This document shows, piece after piece, positions 46,487 to 56,594 of a DNA stretch of 61,507 nt. The notes under the pieces were generated by a model that saw only the letters and a program-made list of their open reading frames with translations, was not told the origin of the DNA and searched no databases. The position numbers and the translations under genes are program-made. Position 1 is the first letter of the stretch, and every line of letters begins with the position of its first letter. The DNA is from an uncultured Lachnospiraceae bacterium (GTDB taxonomy: Bacteria; Bacillota; Clostridia; Lachnospirales; Lachnospiraceae), in contig CAMOJK010000001.1 of assembly GCA_946616835.1 (NCBI GenBank), positions 72,894 through 134,400 of the forward strand. Reading direction: 5' to 3'.

Positions 46487-47680
46487 ATGAAGAGATTTTT
46501 GATCAATCGTTATAATATGGTCCGGGATACATTGGCGGTAAAAAAAGCAGTAAAGAAAACTGTTAAGCCATACCAAAAAGGATCGAGACCTGCAGGAATA
46601 AATCTTTATGGTGATTTTGTATCAGGGACCGGAATATCCAGGAGTGTTAATCTTTTATCAGGAGCACTTAAGGCGGCCGGAATTCCTCATTCAAAACATC
46701 AGGTAGAGGAGAGGCGCGGTATCCCAAAGAAAACAGGCAGGCATGTTGATTATGCTGTCAATGTTTTTCATGTGCAGCCTGCAAAAATACCTGTACTTTT
46801 TGAAATGCTTGAAACCTCTGACCTGGACGGACATTATAATATTGCATACTGGTTGTGGGAAACGCCGGCCTTTCCTAAAGAGTGGACAGGACTATGTAAA
46901 TGTTTTGATGAGATATGGACGCCGTCTGTATTTGTAGCGAAAGCATTGAGGCGGATAACGGACAAAAAAATAAAAGTTTATCCCTGTGCAGTGGTGGGTG
47001 AGGAAAACTTTTTTCCGGAAGACTGCTGTATTGTGAGAAAAAGGTACGGTATTCCTGAAGATGCATTTGTTGCAGGGATCATTTATGACAGGCGGAGCGG
47101 TTCGGAACGAAAAAATCCGGACGCAGCGATAAAGGCTTTTCGTGAGGCTTTTCCGGACGGACGGGAAAATGTCTGTCTGATGATAAAGGCAAAGTGTCTG
47201 AATGAAAAGGATCTGTCGCATTTAAAAAGCGTTATAGGTAGTGAAAAAAGATTTGTTATCATACAGGATTATTTAAGTCATGAAGATACATTATCCCTGC
47301 TGGCAAGCAGTGATGCGCTTCTTTCACTGCATAGGGCAGAAGGTTTTGGTCTGGCTTCGGCTGAGATGATGAGCTGTGGTGGTGTGGTCATTTCCACTGA
47401 TTATTCTGCTACGAAAGAATTTGTGAATGAAAAAAACGGCTGCCCTGTTAAATATAAACTGGTAAGTACAAAAAAGGAATATAGTGTTTACCGTGCAGGA
47501 ACGGTATGGGCTGAACCGGATGTACATGATGCGGCAAGAAAACTTCGTATGCTGTATGTTGATCCTGCTTTAAGAAAAAAGCTTGGGAATGAAGCTAAGA
47601 GATCAGTTTCTAAGGAACTTTCAGCAAAAGTGATCGGCATAAGGATTAAGAAGAGAATTGAAGCAGTCTGTGGTGTCTGA
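46487..47680 (+). CDS. GT4 glycosyltransferase
   Basis: 397 residues. A basic N-terminus precedes INLYGDFVSGTGISRSVNLL, then NIAYWLWETPAFPKEW and the donor domain with LLSLHRAEGFGLASAEMMSCGG, which carries the E-x7-E of family 4. The WLWETP segment is common in the WsaF-like/family 4 enzymes of Gram-positive glycan loci. GTG 46484 could also start the protein one codon earlier. The next gene starts directly at the base after the stop, so the pair is co-translated. Confidence 0.85.
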   Translation: MKRFLINRYNMVRDTLAVKKAVKKTVKPYQKGSRPAGINLYGDFVSGTGISRSVNLLSGALKAAGIPHSKHQVEERRGIPKKTGRHVDYAVNVFHVQPAKIPVLFEMLETSDLDGHYNIAYWLWETPAFPKEWTGLCKCFDEIWTPSVFVAKALRRITDKKIKVYPCAVVGEENFFPEDCCIVRKRYGIPEDAFVAGIIYDRRSGSERKNPDAAIKAFREAFPDGRENVCLMIKAKCLNEKDLSHLKSVIGSEKRFVIIQDYLSHEDTLSLLASSDALLSLHRAEGFGLASAEMMSCGGVVISTDYSATKEFVNEKNGCPVKYKLVSTKKEYSVYRAGTVWAEPDVHDAARKLRMLYVDPALRKKLGNEAKRSVSKELSAKVIGIRIKKRIEAVCGV

Positions 47681-48802
47681 ATGAAAAATACGAAGATATA
47701 TGCAGCTTACCTGCCACAATTTCATGAAACAGAAGATAATGACATTTTCTGGGGAAAGGGTTTTACCGACTGGGACGGTGTCAGAAATGCTAAGCCCCAG
47801 TATGAAGGCCATGTGCAGCCCAGGGTTCCTAAGGAAAAGAATTATTATGATCTTTCAGATCCTGAATCGCTGAAAAAACAGGCGGAACTGGCGTTGTTCT
47901 ATGGAATTGATGGGTTTAATATCTATCATTACTGGTTTAAAAAAGGAAAACAGGAACTGCAGCTTCCTGCAGAACTGCTGCTGAACCACCCGGAGATCAG
48001 GATTGCTTATTTTTTCACCTGGGATAACAGTTCATGGAAACGGACATGGAGTAGCATTAAGGGAAATGATTGGGCACCCTTAAGGGATGTTGAAAAAAAG
48101 CAGGGTGATGCTGTTCTCTGTGAGCTGGATTACGGCAGTAAAGAAGATTGGGAAAAACATTTTCAGTACTTGCTTAATTTCTTCAGGGATGAAAGATATT
48201 TAAGGATAAACAACAAACCTGTATTTGCTTTCATGACCTATCAGGACGCGGAAGTGATGAAAAAGATGATTGCATATTGGCGGAAGCGGGCTGAGGAATA
48301 TGGCCTTGAGGGACTCTTTATTCTGACCAATTATGACAGGATGAAAGGGCGGTTCTTAGGGGACCGGTATTTTGTATATCAGCCGTCATACAGTGCATGG
48401 TCCGTACGCTCCAGATGGGAAAACCGTTTTGAAAGGTATCTGAAGCTAAAGCCGCATTTTGATTCGCCGGTGAAATATCTGTATGATTATGATGCGGTCT
48501 GGAAGAAGATAATCAGCTTTTCGGAAAGCCGGCCGGAGATCATACAGGGCGGCTTTGTAAGATATGATGATACTCCCCGCAGGGGGAACAAGGCACTTAT
48601 AATACGCGGTGAAACTGCTGAGAGTTTTTATAATAACTTTAAAAAACTATATGAGAACTGTATGAAGAATGATCAGGAAATCCTGCTGCTTACCGCATGG
48701 AATGAGTGGGGAGAAGGTGCATATCTGGAACCTGATGAGGATACTTCATATGCATACCTTGAAGCAGTAAAGAGAGTTAAGATTAAAACTTCCCACATGT
48801 AG
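47681..48802 (+). CDS. WbsX-like (GH99-like) protein
   Basis: 373 residues. IYAAYLPQFHETEDNDIFWG, GFTDWDGVRNAKPQYEGH and TAWNEWGEGAYLEPD are the hallmarks of the WbsX family (Pfam PF14307, related to glycosidase family 99). Such proteins are common in O-antigen and capsule loci, where they are proposed to be transferases or mannan-trimming enzymes. The last residues (KTSHM) and the stop lie inside element D, so the element forms the 3' end of the gene. The natural C-terminus may have been altered slightly by it. Confidence 0.9.
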   Translation: MKNTKIYAAYLPQFHETEDNDIFWGKGFTDWDGVRNAKPQYEGHVQPRVPKEKNYYDLSDPESLKKQAELALFYGIDGFNIYHYWFKKGKQELQLPAELLLNHPEIRIAYFFTWDNSSWKRTWSSIKGNDWAPLRDVEKKQGDAVLCELDYGSKEDWEKHFQYLLNFFRDERYLRINNKPVFAFMTYQDAEVMKKMIAYWRKRAEEYGLEGLFILTNYDRMKGRFLGDRYFVYQPSYSAWSVRSRWENRFERYLKLKPHFDSPVKYLYDYDAVWKKIISFSESRPEIIQGGFVRYDDTPRRGNKALIIRGETAESFYNNFKKLYENCMKNDQEILLLTAWNEWGEGAYLEPDEDTSYAYLEAVKRVKIKTSHM

Positions 48803-48892
48803 TCTTTGAGAAAAGAACGACGATTCGCATATGCTTGGAACCGATGCAATTGTGAGTGCCGTTCTAACAAACTTGGTGAGTGGGAAGTTTTA
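48784..48892 (+). repeat. Structured palindromic element D (family II, minimal copy)
   Basis: 109 bases bounded by a perfect 13-bp inverted repeat, TAAAACTTCCCAC (48784-48796) and GTGGGAAGTTTTA (48880-48892). It covers the last codons and stop of the WbsX-like gene. An inner stem (AGAACG near 48815 with CGTTCT near 48860) continues through ATTCGCA and TGTGAGT, which pair only with two G-U wobbles; element C has Watson-Crick pairs at the same places. The flanks and inner blocks are shared with element C, which carries about 255 extra bases. No coding capacity apart from the overlapped gene end. Confidence 0.8.
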
Positions 48893-48932
48893 GTTAAGAA
48901 AAGATTATAGGGAGAATTGGTTTAGGAAAGCT

Positions 48933-49550
48933 ATGTTTCATGAAATAAAAGAATTCTTTGTTTTGCAGAGCAGCAAAAGAAAATGGATAAAGAACAACCG
49001 TCATAACGGAACCTTTCCGGTAAGTATATTTGATCCAAAGCTGGTGACGGTAGGAAATGCTTCCTATGGTGAACTCAATGTTGTGAGCTTCAACAACAGG
49101 AGCAGATTAAAAATCGGTAATTATGTTTCGATATCCCAGAGAGTTACATTTTTGCTGGACGTGGAACATAGACTGGATCTGATTTCAACTTTTCCCTTTA
49201 AGACAAAAATCCTGAAGGCCGGGGATGAGGCTTTTTCTAAAGGTGATATTGTAGTAGATGACGATGCGTGGATCGGCTATGGTGCAACGATCATGTCGGG
49301 AGTGCATATAGGGCAGGGAGCAGTGGTGGCGGCAGGTGCTGTAGTAACAAAAGATGTGGAACCTTACGCAATCGTGGGCGGTGTTCCTGCTAAGATTATA
49401 AGGTACAGATTTGATGAGGCTATGATAAAAGAACTGCTTCAGCTTGATTTCGGAAAACTTGACGAAGCCTTTATAAAGGACCATATAGAAGAACTCTATA
49501 AAAAGGCAGAAGATGCAGAAGAGACAATGACATATTTAAGTTCGGTATGA
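48933..49550 (+). CDS. Hexapeptide-repeat acetyltransferase
   Basis: 205 residues. The left-handed beta-helix is visible in [53 protein letters not shown] and [13 protein letters not shown], as in CatB/WcaF-like O-acetyltransferases. The His in DVEHRLD is a likely catalytic base. These trimeric enzymes transfer acetyl from acetyl-CoA to sugars in the cytoplasm. AGGAAAG precedes the ATG. The stop overlaps the next ATG as ATGA, so translation is coupled. Confidence 0.9.
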   Translation: MFHEIKEFFVLQSSKRKWIKNNRHNGTFPVSIFDPKLVTVGNASYGELNVVSFNNRSRLKIGNYVSISQRVTFLLDVEHRLDLISTFPFKTKILKAGDEAFSKGDIVVDDDAWIGYGATIMSGVHIGQGAVVAAGAVVTKDVEPYAIVGGVPAKIIRYRFDEAMIKELLQLDFGKLDEAFIKDHIEELYKKAEDAEETMTYLSSV

Positions 49551-50995
49551 ATACGGATAAGCAAAAAACTATAAACGCCGAATATGACAGGTACTGCGGT
49601 GAAATAGAAAGGGCAATTCAGACCGGCAGAACGGAACGGGCGGCAGCCATGTTATCCGTGTGCGGGGAGCTGTTGTATGAGTCCAATCAGTCATATACAG
49701 ATGACCGGCTGGAGTCGTACATGGAAGCATTATCGGAATTGACTAATGACGACAGGTTTTCCGGGATTAAGGGAAAAGAAAAAACGGTACTTTTTTATGA
49801 TGGCTTTGGAACTGATACCAGAGGCCTGGCACTTGTATATCTAAAGGCACTGATCGGATTGGGGTATAAGATAATATATGTGTCTCCGCTTCATTCAAGG
49901 GATAAACAGCCTGTAATAGACAGTTTACTTGCCGGAACGGAGACAGTAAAAGAGTATGTGGATTTCAGGCACCAGTACCTGAAACAGCAGGAAGGTCTTC
50001 AGCAAATAATTTTGAACCATGAGCCTTCCATTGTTTTTTATTATTCCCTTCCGAATGACATAGCAGGCCTCCTGTGTTTTATGCAGCTGAAGGGAATTGT
50101 GAAGAGATATTTCATTAACCTTACTGATCATGCTTTCTGGATTGGCAGGGATGCTGCGGACCATTATATTGAATTCAGGGGATATGGAAAAAGTGTTTCT
50201 ATACAGCATAGAAAACTGGGGAAAGAAAAACTGATTGACCTGCCTTTTTATCCCTACATCCATAAAGACACAGAATTCAAGGGTTTTGATTTTAATACTG
50301 AAGGGAAAAAGATACTTTTCAGCGGAGGGGCCTTATATAAAACAATAGATGAGAAGGGTACATACTACAAGTTGATAACGAGACTGCTGGATGAAAATAA
50401 AGATCTTATTTTTTTATATGCCGGTTACGGAATGACAGATGAATTAGATAAAGTTCTGAAAAATTATGAGGGCAGGGCATATAAAGTAGATGAAAGAAAA
50501 GATCTTTATCAGCTTATGAAAAATATAACCCTGTATCTCAATACTTATCCCATTATAGGTGGCTTAATGACACAGTATGCTGTTGCTGCAGGGAAACTTC
50601 CCTTGATATTAAAATTTGATGATGAGTGTGAAGGAATACTGATCGGCCAGGGAGAAAGAAAAATCGAATACAGTTCGGCAGATGCTTTGGCAGAGGATGT
50701 ACAGAAACTGCTGTCGGATGATGATTACTTAAGAAAACGTGAAAAATTATTGGAGAACAGTTTAATAACCGAAAGAGAATTTGAAAATCAGCTGGGAAAA
50801 GCTATTAAAAACGGGTATACAGATTTTGACTTTGAAGTAAAGGAATATGATGATCTGAGATTAAGAGAAACATATATTGACAGGTTTGATATGGATGAAT
50901 ACAGGAACAATGCTGCCATAAAAAGAAATGCCTGTCTGTTTGATATTTTGTCCGGATCATATATAAAAAAAGCGCTTGGTCGGATGGTAAATTAA
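49547..50995 (+). CDS. Putative GT-B-type glycosyltransferase
   Basis: 482 residues, soluble. A helical N-terminus (about 1-70) precedes [24 protein letters not shown], a GT-B-like first domain; [12 protein letters not shown] and [13 protein letters not shown] follow, and the second domain includes [22 protein letters not shown], placed like a nucleotide-sugar loop. I do not recognise a CAZy family with confidence. It is coupled to the acetyltransferase and followed by another GT2, so a transferase role is likely. It could alternatively be a capsule export or polymer-length factor, but no membrane span supports that. Confidence 0.6.
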   Translation: MNTDKQKTINAEYDRYCGEIERAIQTGRTERAAAMLSVCGELLYESNQSYTDDRLESYMEALSELTNDDRFSGIKGKEKTVLFYDGFGTDTRGLALVYLKALIGLGYKIIYVSPLHSRDKQPVIDSLLAGTETVKEYVDFRHQYLKQQEGLQQIILNHEPSIVFYYSLPNDIAGLLCFMQLKGIVKRYFINLTDHAFWIGRDAADHYIEFRGYGKSVSIQHRKLGKEKLIDLPFYPYIHKDTEFKGFDFNTEGKKILFSGGALYKTIDEKGTYYKLITRLLDENKDLIFLYAGYGMTDELDKVLKNYEGRAYKVDERKDLYQLMKNITLYLNTYPIIGGLMTQYAVAAGKLPLILKFDDECEGILIGQGERKIEYSSADALAEDVQKLLSDDDYLRKREKLLENSLITEREFENQLGKAIKNGYTDFDFEVKEYDDLRLRETYIDRFDMDEYRNNAAIKRNACLFDILSGSYIKKALGRMVN

Positions 50996-51011
50996 GAGAT
51001 TGACGAATAAA

Positions 51012-51998
51012 ATGAAGAACAGAATCAGTGTTTTGATAACATTTTATAATCAGGAAGAATTTGTTGATCAGACCCTGCAAAGTGTCGTGGATCAAAAGAC
51101 AGACTGCGGTGTGACAATCCTGATAGGAGATGACGGTTCTGATGATTCAACCAGAGAAAAGGTTAACGAGTGGATAAAACGTTATCCTGAGCATATAAAA
51201 ATGTTTGTCATGGAAAGAGGCAGGGAGGAATGTATTCCGGGGTTCAGAGCATCCCGCAACAGACTGAATCTTCTGAAAAATGTTGAGACGGAATATTTTA
51301 TTTTTCTGGATGGTGATGACCGATTTGACTATGCTGGAAAATTAAAAAAGCAGATCGAGATATTGGATGATCCGGTCAACCGGGACTGTATTGCCTGCGG
51401 ACATAATACTGACAGACTTTATCCGGATGGAAAAAGGCTACCCGTCACATCTCCTGAACTTAAGGAGGGAAAGTATGGAGCCGCAGAATACTGGGAGAAC
51501 CTTTATTTTCATACCGATTCGTTATTGATCAGGAGCTCAGTCATCCCGAAGATAGACGCAGTATTGTTAGATAATTGTTTTAATGACAACCTGATCACTT
51601 TTTCTGTCATACAGTACGGTAAAATTTATTATCTGCCGTATTCCTGGGCGATTTATACACAGACAGGTAACGGTATATGGACAAGTGATAAAACGGTGGT
51701 TAACCAGATAAGAAATATGTTCATGATTGATCTGTGTGATCAGATCAATCCGTCCATGAAAAAGGAAACAAAAAAAAGATTAAAGCATACCTGGTATTCA
51801 CTGTATAAAATCCGCAAACAGATAAACAGTGAGGAGTTAGTGGAGTACAGCAAAGAGGCCCTGGATAAAAAGATGGGTAACTCATATAAGTGGATTCATT
51901 ACAATGAGTTAAGTCTGCCGGTTAAATGTATGCTATGTGCAAAGGCTTTATTGCTGAACTGGAAAATATGTATTAAGGAAACATTTCGCTTGAAATAA
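51012..51998 (+). CDS. GT2 glycosyltransferase
   Basis: 328 residues. ISVLITFYNQEEFVDQTLQS, GDDGSDDST and FLDGDDRF (DGDD at 100-103) mark family 2. The layout, including EILDDPVNRDCIACGHNTD and YGKIYYLPYSWAIYTQ, is the same as the gene at 35674, so they are paralogues. TTG 51000 would add four residues, but ATG 51012 is better placed behind AAGAGA. A 120-base gap without clear signals follows before the methyltransferase-like gene. Confidence 0.85.
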   Translation: MKNRISVLITFYNQEEFVDQTLQSVVDQKTDCGVTILIGDDGSDDSTREKVNEWIKRYPEHIKMFVMERGREECIPGFRASRNRLNLLKNVETEYFIFLDGDDRFDYAGKLKKQIEILDDPVNRDCIACGHNTDRLYPDGKRLPVTSPELKEGKYGAAEYWENLYFHTDSLLIRSSVIPKIDAVLLDNCFNDNLITFSVIQYGKIYYLPYSWAIYTQTGNGIWTSDKTVVNQIRNMFMIDLCDQINPSMKKETKKRLKHTWYSLYKIRKQINSEELVEYSKEALDKKMGNSYKWIHYNELSLPVKCMLCAKALLLNWKICIKETFRLK

Positions 51999-52118
51999 AG
52001 ACGCTGATATAATGGAGTATGCCGTTGGGAGATAATAGTTCAGTCGGTCGTCATTCGGGTAATTATAGTGTAGCGGGATTTAGTATCTGAGGTAATAGCA
52101 CAAGGATTATTAAAGAGT

Positions 52119-52820
52119 ATGATAATAAAGGATTATCTGAAGAGAATAGAGAATACAAATTATGACCTGATGTGGGCCAGAGTGTGGGATGATACGCGAC
52201 GAGGGATAAGATGGCTTGATGACCTGCCAAGCATATCGCCTGGAAGGTGGGCTGTAGGATACAATTATATTTATGTCATGACAAGAGTGCTGGATGCAGT
52301 AGAACCATGCAAGGTTTTGGAAATGGGATTAGGAATATCCAGTACGCTTATTTCGTGCTATTTTCGTGGAAGTTCAGCAGAATCGCATAAGCATACTATC
52401 ATTGAACATAATAAGGAGTGGATAGATTTTTACACAAAAAAGAATTCACTGTCGGACTGTACCGATATAGTTTTGACTAATTGCGAAGAAAAAGTATATA
52501 AAAAGCATAAATACTATGCGTATGAGAATTTTAAAAATATTATCGGTTCTGAAAAATATGAAGTGATTTCGATTGATGGACCCTACGGATCTGACAGATA
52601 TTCAAGAAGGGATATTGTTGAGTGCCTGCCTGAAATACTGGATGAGAAATTTGTCATCATTATGGATGATACGCACAGAAAGGGCGAGCAGGATACATTA
52701 AAGGAAATAGAGAGTGTTCTGGCTCAGAACAGCATAAAGTATATATATGCCTGGTATCCGGGATTGACAGGATGCAGCTTGATCTGTTCGGAAGACTATT
52801 CTTTTTTGAAATCATTATAA
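52119..52820 (+). CDS. Class I SAM-dependent methyltransferase-like protein
   Basis: 233 residues. VLEMGLGISSTLISCYF fits the glycine-rich SAM loop, HTIIEHNKEWIDFY the acidic second strand, and YEVISIDGPYGSDRYSRRD plus VIIMDDTHRKGE the later catalytic loop seen in CmcI/TylF-like and capsule methyltransferases. It probably O-methylates a sugar hydroxyl, giving a cap or variable group on the glycan. It is 12 bases upstream of the flippase. The ribosome site is weak (AAAGAG). The substrate is not predictable. Confidence 0.75.
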   Translation: MIIKDYLKRIENTNYDLMWARVWDDTRRGIRWLDDLPSISPGRWAVGYNYIYVMTRVLDAVEPCKVLEMGLGISSTLISCYFRGSSAESHKHTIIEHNKEWIDFYTKKNSLSDCTDIVLTNCEEKVYKKHKYYAYENFKNIIGSEKYEVISIDGPYGSDRYSRRDIVECLPEILDEKFVIIMDDTHRKGEQDTLKEIESVLAQNSIKYIYAWYPGLTGCSLICSEDYSFLKSL

Positions 52821-52832
52821 ACTCATTGTGTT

Positions 52833-54362
52833 ATGAAATTAGAGAAAGTAAAAAATACGAAAAAGGGTCTGGTGTTTGGTTCCATTAATCGTGTTGCAGG
52901 ATTGCTGCTGCCTTTTCTTATTCAGACAGTAACAATACACAGGCTGGGGATTGAATACATTGGTGTAAAGGGGCTGTTCAGTTCTATCCTTACTGTGTTC
53001 AGTCTGGCTGAACTGGGTTTCGGCAGTGCGATAGTTTATGCAATGTATAAACCGATAGCGGAAGATGACACTAAAGAAATAAATGCCCTCTTAAAGCTTT
53101 ACAGAAAAATCTACAGAGTTATCGGACTGGTCATTCTGATCATAGGATTAGCCCTTATACCATTTTTAGATATTATAGTAAAAGAAGAATGTCCGGGTAA
53201 TCTTAGCCTTACCTTGGTGTATCTTTTATATCTGGCCAATACGGTAATATCATACTGGATGTTTTCGTATAAAGCCTCCGTACTGAATGCCTATCAGAGA
53301 TATGATGTGATAAGCAATATCAGCACGGTAACGCTTCTTCTGTCATCTTCCGTGCAGATACTTGTTCTATGGGGCTGGAGGGATTTTTATGCTTTCCTGG
53401 TCGTAATGGTTCTGGCAACGGTGGTGAACAATCTGATTACTATGATCACTGTTAAGAGATTATACCCGGAAATAAAATGCGAAGGACAGGTAAGCAATGA
53501 GGTCGTTGACGGAATAAAAAAGAAAGTATTAGGTTTACTGACCGGAAAAGTATGCGGCGTCACAAGGAATACATTCGACAGCATTTTTATTTCGGCTTTT
53601 CTGGGGTGGACACAGACAGCAATATACTCAAATTACTATTATATTATTTTTGCTCTGAACAGTTTTACATCGGTTATTCTGGGAGCACTGCTTGGAGGTG
53701 TCGGAAACAGCATTGTTTTAGAGAGCAGGCAGAAAAACTATAAGGATATGATGACATTGAACAATATATATTTGTTTATTGCCGGCTTTATGGCGATATG
53801 TATGTTGTGCTTATACCAGCCCTTCATGTCGAAATGGATGGGGCCTGAAAATTTATACTCCAGTCATATCATGCTGCTGTTTCCAATATATTTTTACATG
53901 ACGAAAATGGGGGATATCCGGGGGGTTTACGCTGATGCCGCAGGATTATTCTGGGAAAACCGCTGGAGATATGTTGCAGAGGCGGTTCTGAATGTTTTAC
54001 TGAACTATATTCTGGGAAAGTTGTTCGGCGTAGTGGGCATACTGATTGGAACCATACTGACAGTTTTCTTTGTCGCATTTTTAGGATCAACACAGGTTGC
54101 GTTTAAACACTACTTTGAGAAGGGGATGAAAAAGTATCTTGTTATCCAGTTTATTATGCTTGCGTTTACATTCTTATCGGGTGCTTTGGTGTATTCGGTC
54201 TGCTGTCTGATAAATTATGAAAGCGAGATACTGACTTTTCTGGTACGCGTGGTAATATGCACAGTTCTGATTCCGGGCTTATACTGGACAGCTTTTCATC
54301 GTACCGCTGAATATCGGGAAGCCAGGGATTTTATTGTAAGAGTAGTTTTAAAAAAGGGGTAG
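52833..54362 (+). CDS. Wzx-like lipid-linked-saccharide flippase
   Basis: 509 residues, about 14 membrane segments. VFGSINRVAGLLLPFLIQTVTIHRLGIEYIGVKGLFSSIL is the usual start of MOP-superfamily polysaccharide transporters, and ELGFGSAIVYAMYKP follows. It should flip the undecaprenyl-linked repeat unit outward for a Wzy-type polymerase such as the one at 25633. The locus thus has both a Wzx and three PglK-like ABC exporters. It is the last gene before a gap with a new promoter and gmd. Confidence 0.9.
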   Translation: MKLEKVKNTKKGLVFGSINRVAGLLLPFLIQTVTIHRLGIEYIGVKGLFSSILTVFSLAELGFGSAIVYAMYKPIAEDDTKEINALLKLYRKIYRVIGLVILIIGLALIPFLDIIVKEECPGNLSLTLVYLLYLANTVISYWMFSYKASVLNAYQRYDVISNISTVTLLLSSSVQILVLWGWRDFYAFLVVMVLATVVNNLITMITVKRLYPEIKCEGQVSNEVVDGIKKKVLGLLTGKVCGVTRNTFDSIFISAFLGWTQTAIYSNYYYIIFALNSFTSVILGALLGGVGNSIVLESRQKNYKDMMTLNNIYLFIAGFMAICMLCLYQPFMSKWMGPENLYSSHIMLLFPIYFYMTKMGDIRGVYADAAGLFWENRWRYVAEAVLNVLLNYILGKLFGVVGILIGTILTVFFVAFLGSTQVAFKHYFEKGMKKYLVIQFIMLAFTFLSGALVYSVCCLINYESEILTFLVRVVICTVLIPGLYWTAFHRTAEYREARDFIVRVVLKKG

Positions 54363-54396
54363 GAAAGTATAAAACATGGTAAAAGGCTTATATTTA

Positions 54397-55482
<1,086 letters not shown>

Positions 55483-55550
55483 ATCAAAAGCATATAAAAC
55501 TATAAATTTCTGCGGAATATATCCGTAAAGCTTTAATAATAGCAATAAAA

Positions 55551-55576
55551 ATCCGGCTGGTCAGCCGGATTTTTTA
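55551..55576. terminator. Bidirectional terminator
   Basis: ATCCGGCTG (55551-55559) and CAGCCGGAT (55562-55570) form a 9-bp stem with a two-base loop. It is flanked by A-rich bases on the left and TTTTT on the right, so it can end both gmd and the convergent GT2 gene. Confidence 0.85.
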
Positions 55577-55597
55577 ATTGAATATTTAGCTATGGTT

Positions 55598-56365
55598 TTA
55601 TTTTTCTGCTGTAAGTTTTGCCTTCTTTTCGGCCAGCTTTGAAGGACTCCAACGGGCTACCTTCATATTTTTACCGTTGTTTTTGCCATTGAATCTTAAG
55701 TTGAACAGTTGCTGGATGAACTCAAGGCTTACTTTTAAGGAAATCTTGGATTCGCCGGATTCACGGTCGTGGAAAGAATACGGTGTTTCCAGGATTTTTT
55801 TAACATTGCACTGTGAGATCACTTCGACCATTATCTTCCAGCCTATGGGATTGAGTTCCGCATTTTCAAGCAGTTCCCTTTTAACCATGAAGAGTCCGCT
55901 TGTGGGATCTGATATGGGTCTTAAGCAGGGCAGGATGATCTTTGCGATATATCTTGCAGAACCTGATATGATCTTTCTGAGTATGTCGAGTCCGCCGTCA
56001 GAACCGCCGGGGATCAGACGGCTGGGGATAGCCATATCGGCGTGGGCTAACATTGCTGCATACATATCCAGGAGAACTTCGGGCGGGTGTTGTAAGTCTG
56101 CATCCATACAGGCTACGAAATCGCCTTTTGCAAGCTTAAAGCCCTTAACAACAGCGGTAGCTAAGCCCTTTTCGTTTTCACGGTGATGGAGTACCACATG
56201 CTTATTGGTCTCGGCAGCTTTTTTTATCACCTCAGGGGTATCATCATTACTGTCATCTACGAATATGACCTCATAATCTATCCCGGGAAGGGCTTTATCG
56301 ATCCTTTCAAGAAGTGGATTGATATTTCCCTTTTCGTTAAATGTAGGAACAACTATAGATATCAT
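55598..56365 (-). CDS. Polyprenyl-phosphate mannose synthase-like GT2
   Basis: 255 residues. ISIVVPTFNEKGNINPLLERI, VDDSNDDT and MDADLQHPPE (DAD at 88-90) match the DPM1-type synthases, as does SGESKISLK near the C-terminus, with no membrane anchor. It would charge a polyprenyl phosphate from GDP-mannose, which manC in the neighbouring divergent unit supplies. A longer frame to 56428 lacks a ribosome site; GGAGG lies five bases before the start at 56365. It has its own promoter region and is not part of the main operon. Confidence 0.85.
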   Translation of the reverse strand: MISIVVPTFNEKGNINPLLERIDKALPGIDYEVIFVDDSNDDTPEVIKKAAETNKHVVLHHRENEKGLATAVVKGFKLAKGDFVACMDADLQHPPEVLLDMYAAMLAHADMAIPSRLIPGGSDGGLDILRKIISGSARYIAKIILPCLRPISDPTSGLFMVKRELLENAELNPIGWKIMVEVISQCNVKKILETPYSFHDRESGESKISLKVSLEFIQQLFNLRFNGKNNGKNMKVARWSPSKLAEKKAKLTAEK

Positions 56366-56469
56366 AATAACCTCCATTGCTGTTTTGATATTTATTACAT
56401 CCGGGTGTTTCCGGATAACTGTCCACATTTTATCACATCAGGCTGCTGTTTTTCTATACTTGAATTATA

Positions 56470-56478
56470 TGGTATAAT
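56470..56478 (+). promoter_or_regulatory. Extended -10 promoter for manC
   Basis: TG-G-TATAAT at 56470-56478 is an extended -10 with a perfect hexamer. The -35 region is T-rich and weak. The distance to the manC start is 116 bases, so there is room for a leader. Confidence 0.5.
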
Positions 56479-56594
56479 TTCCTACAGATTTTTATGAAAT
56501 GAAGAAATCATATATTGTTTTTTCTTAAATGACAAGGTGCATAGGTGTTTTTTTATCGCTGTGCGCAGCTGCGAAAGCGGCAGAAGGAGGAAAG

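Noticed and set aside
51999-52118. Possible element in the 120-base gap before the methyltransferase-like gene
   Set aside because: No convincing stem, promoter or similarity to elements A-D was found.
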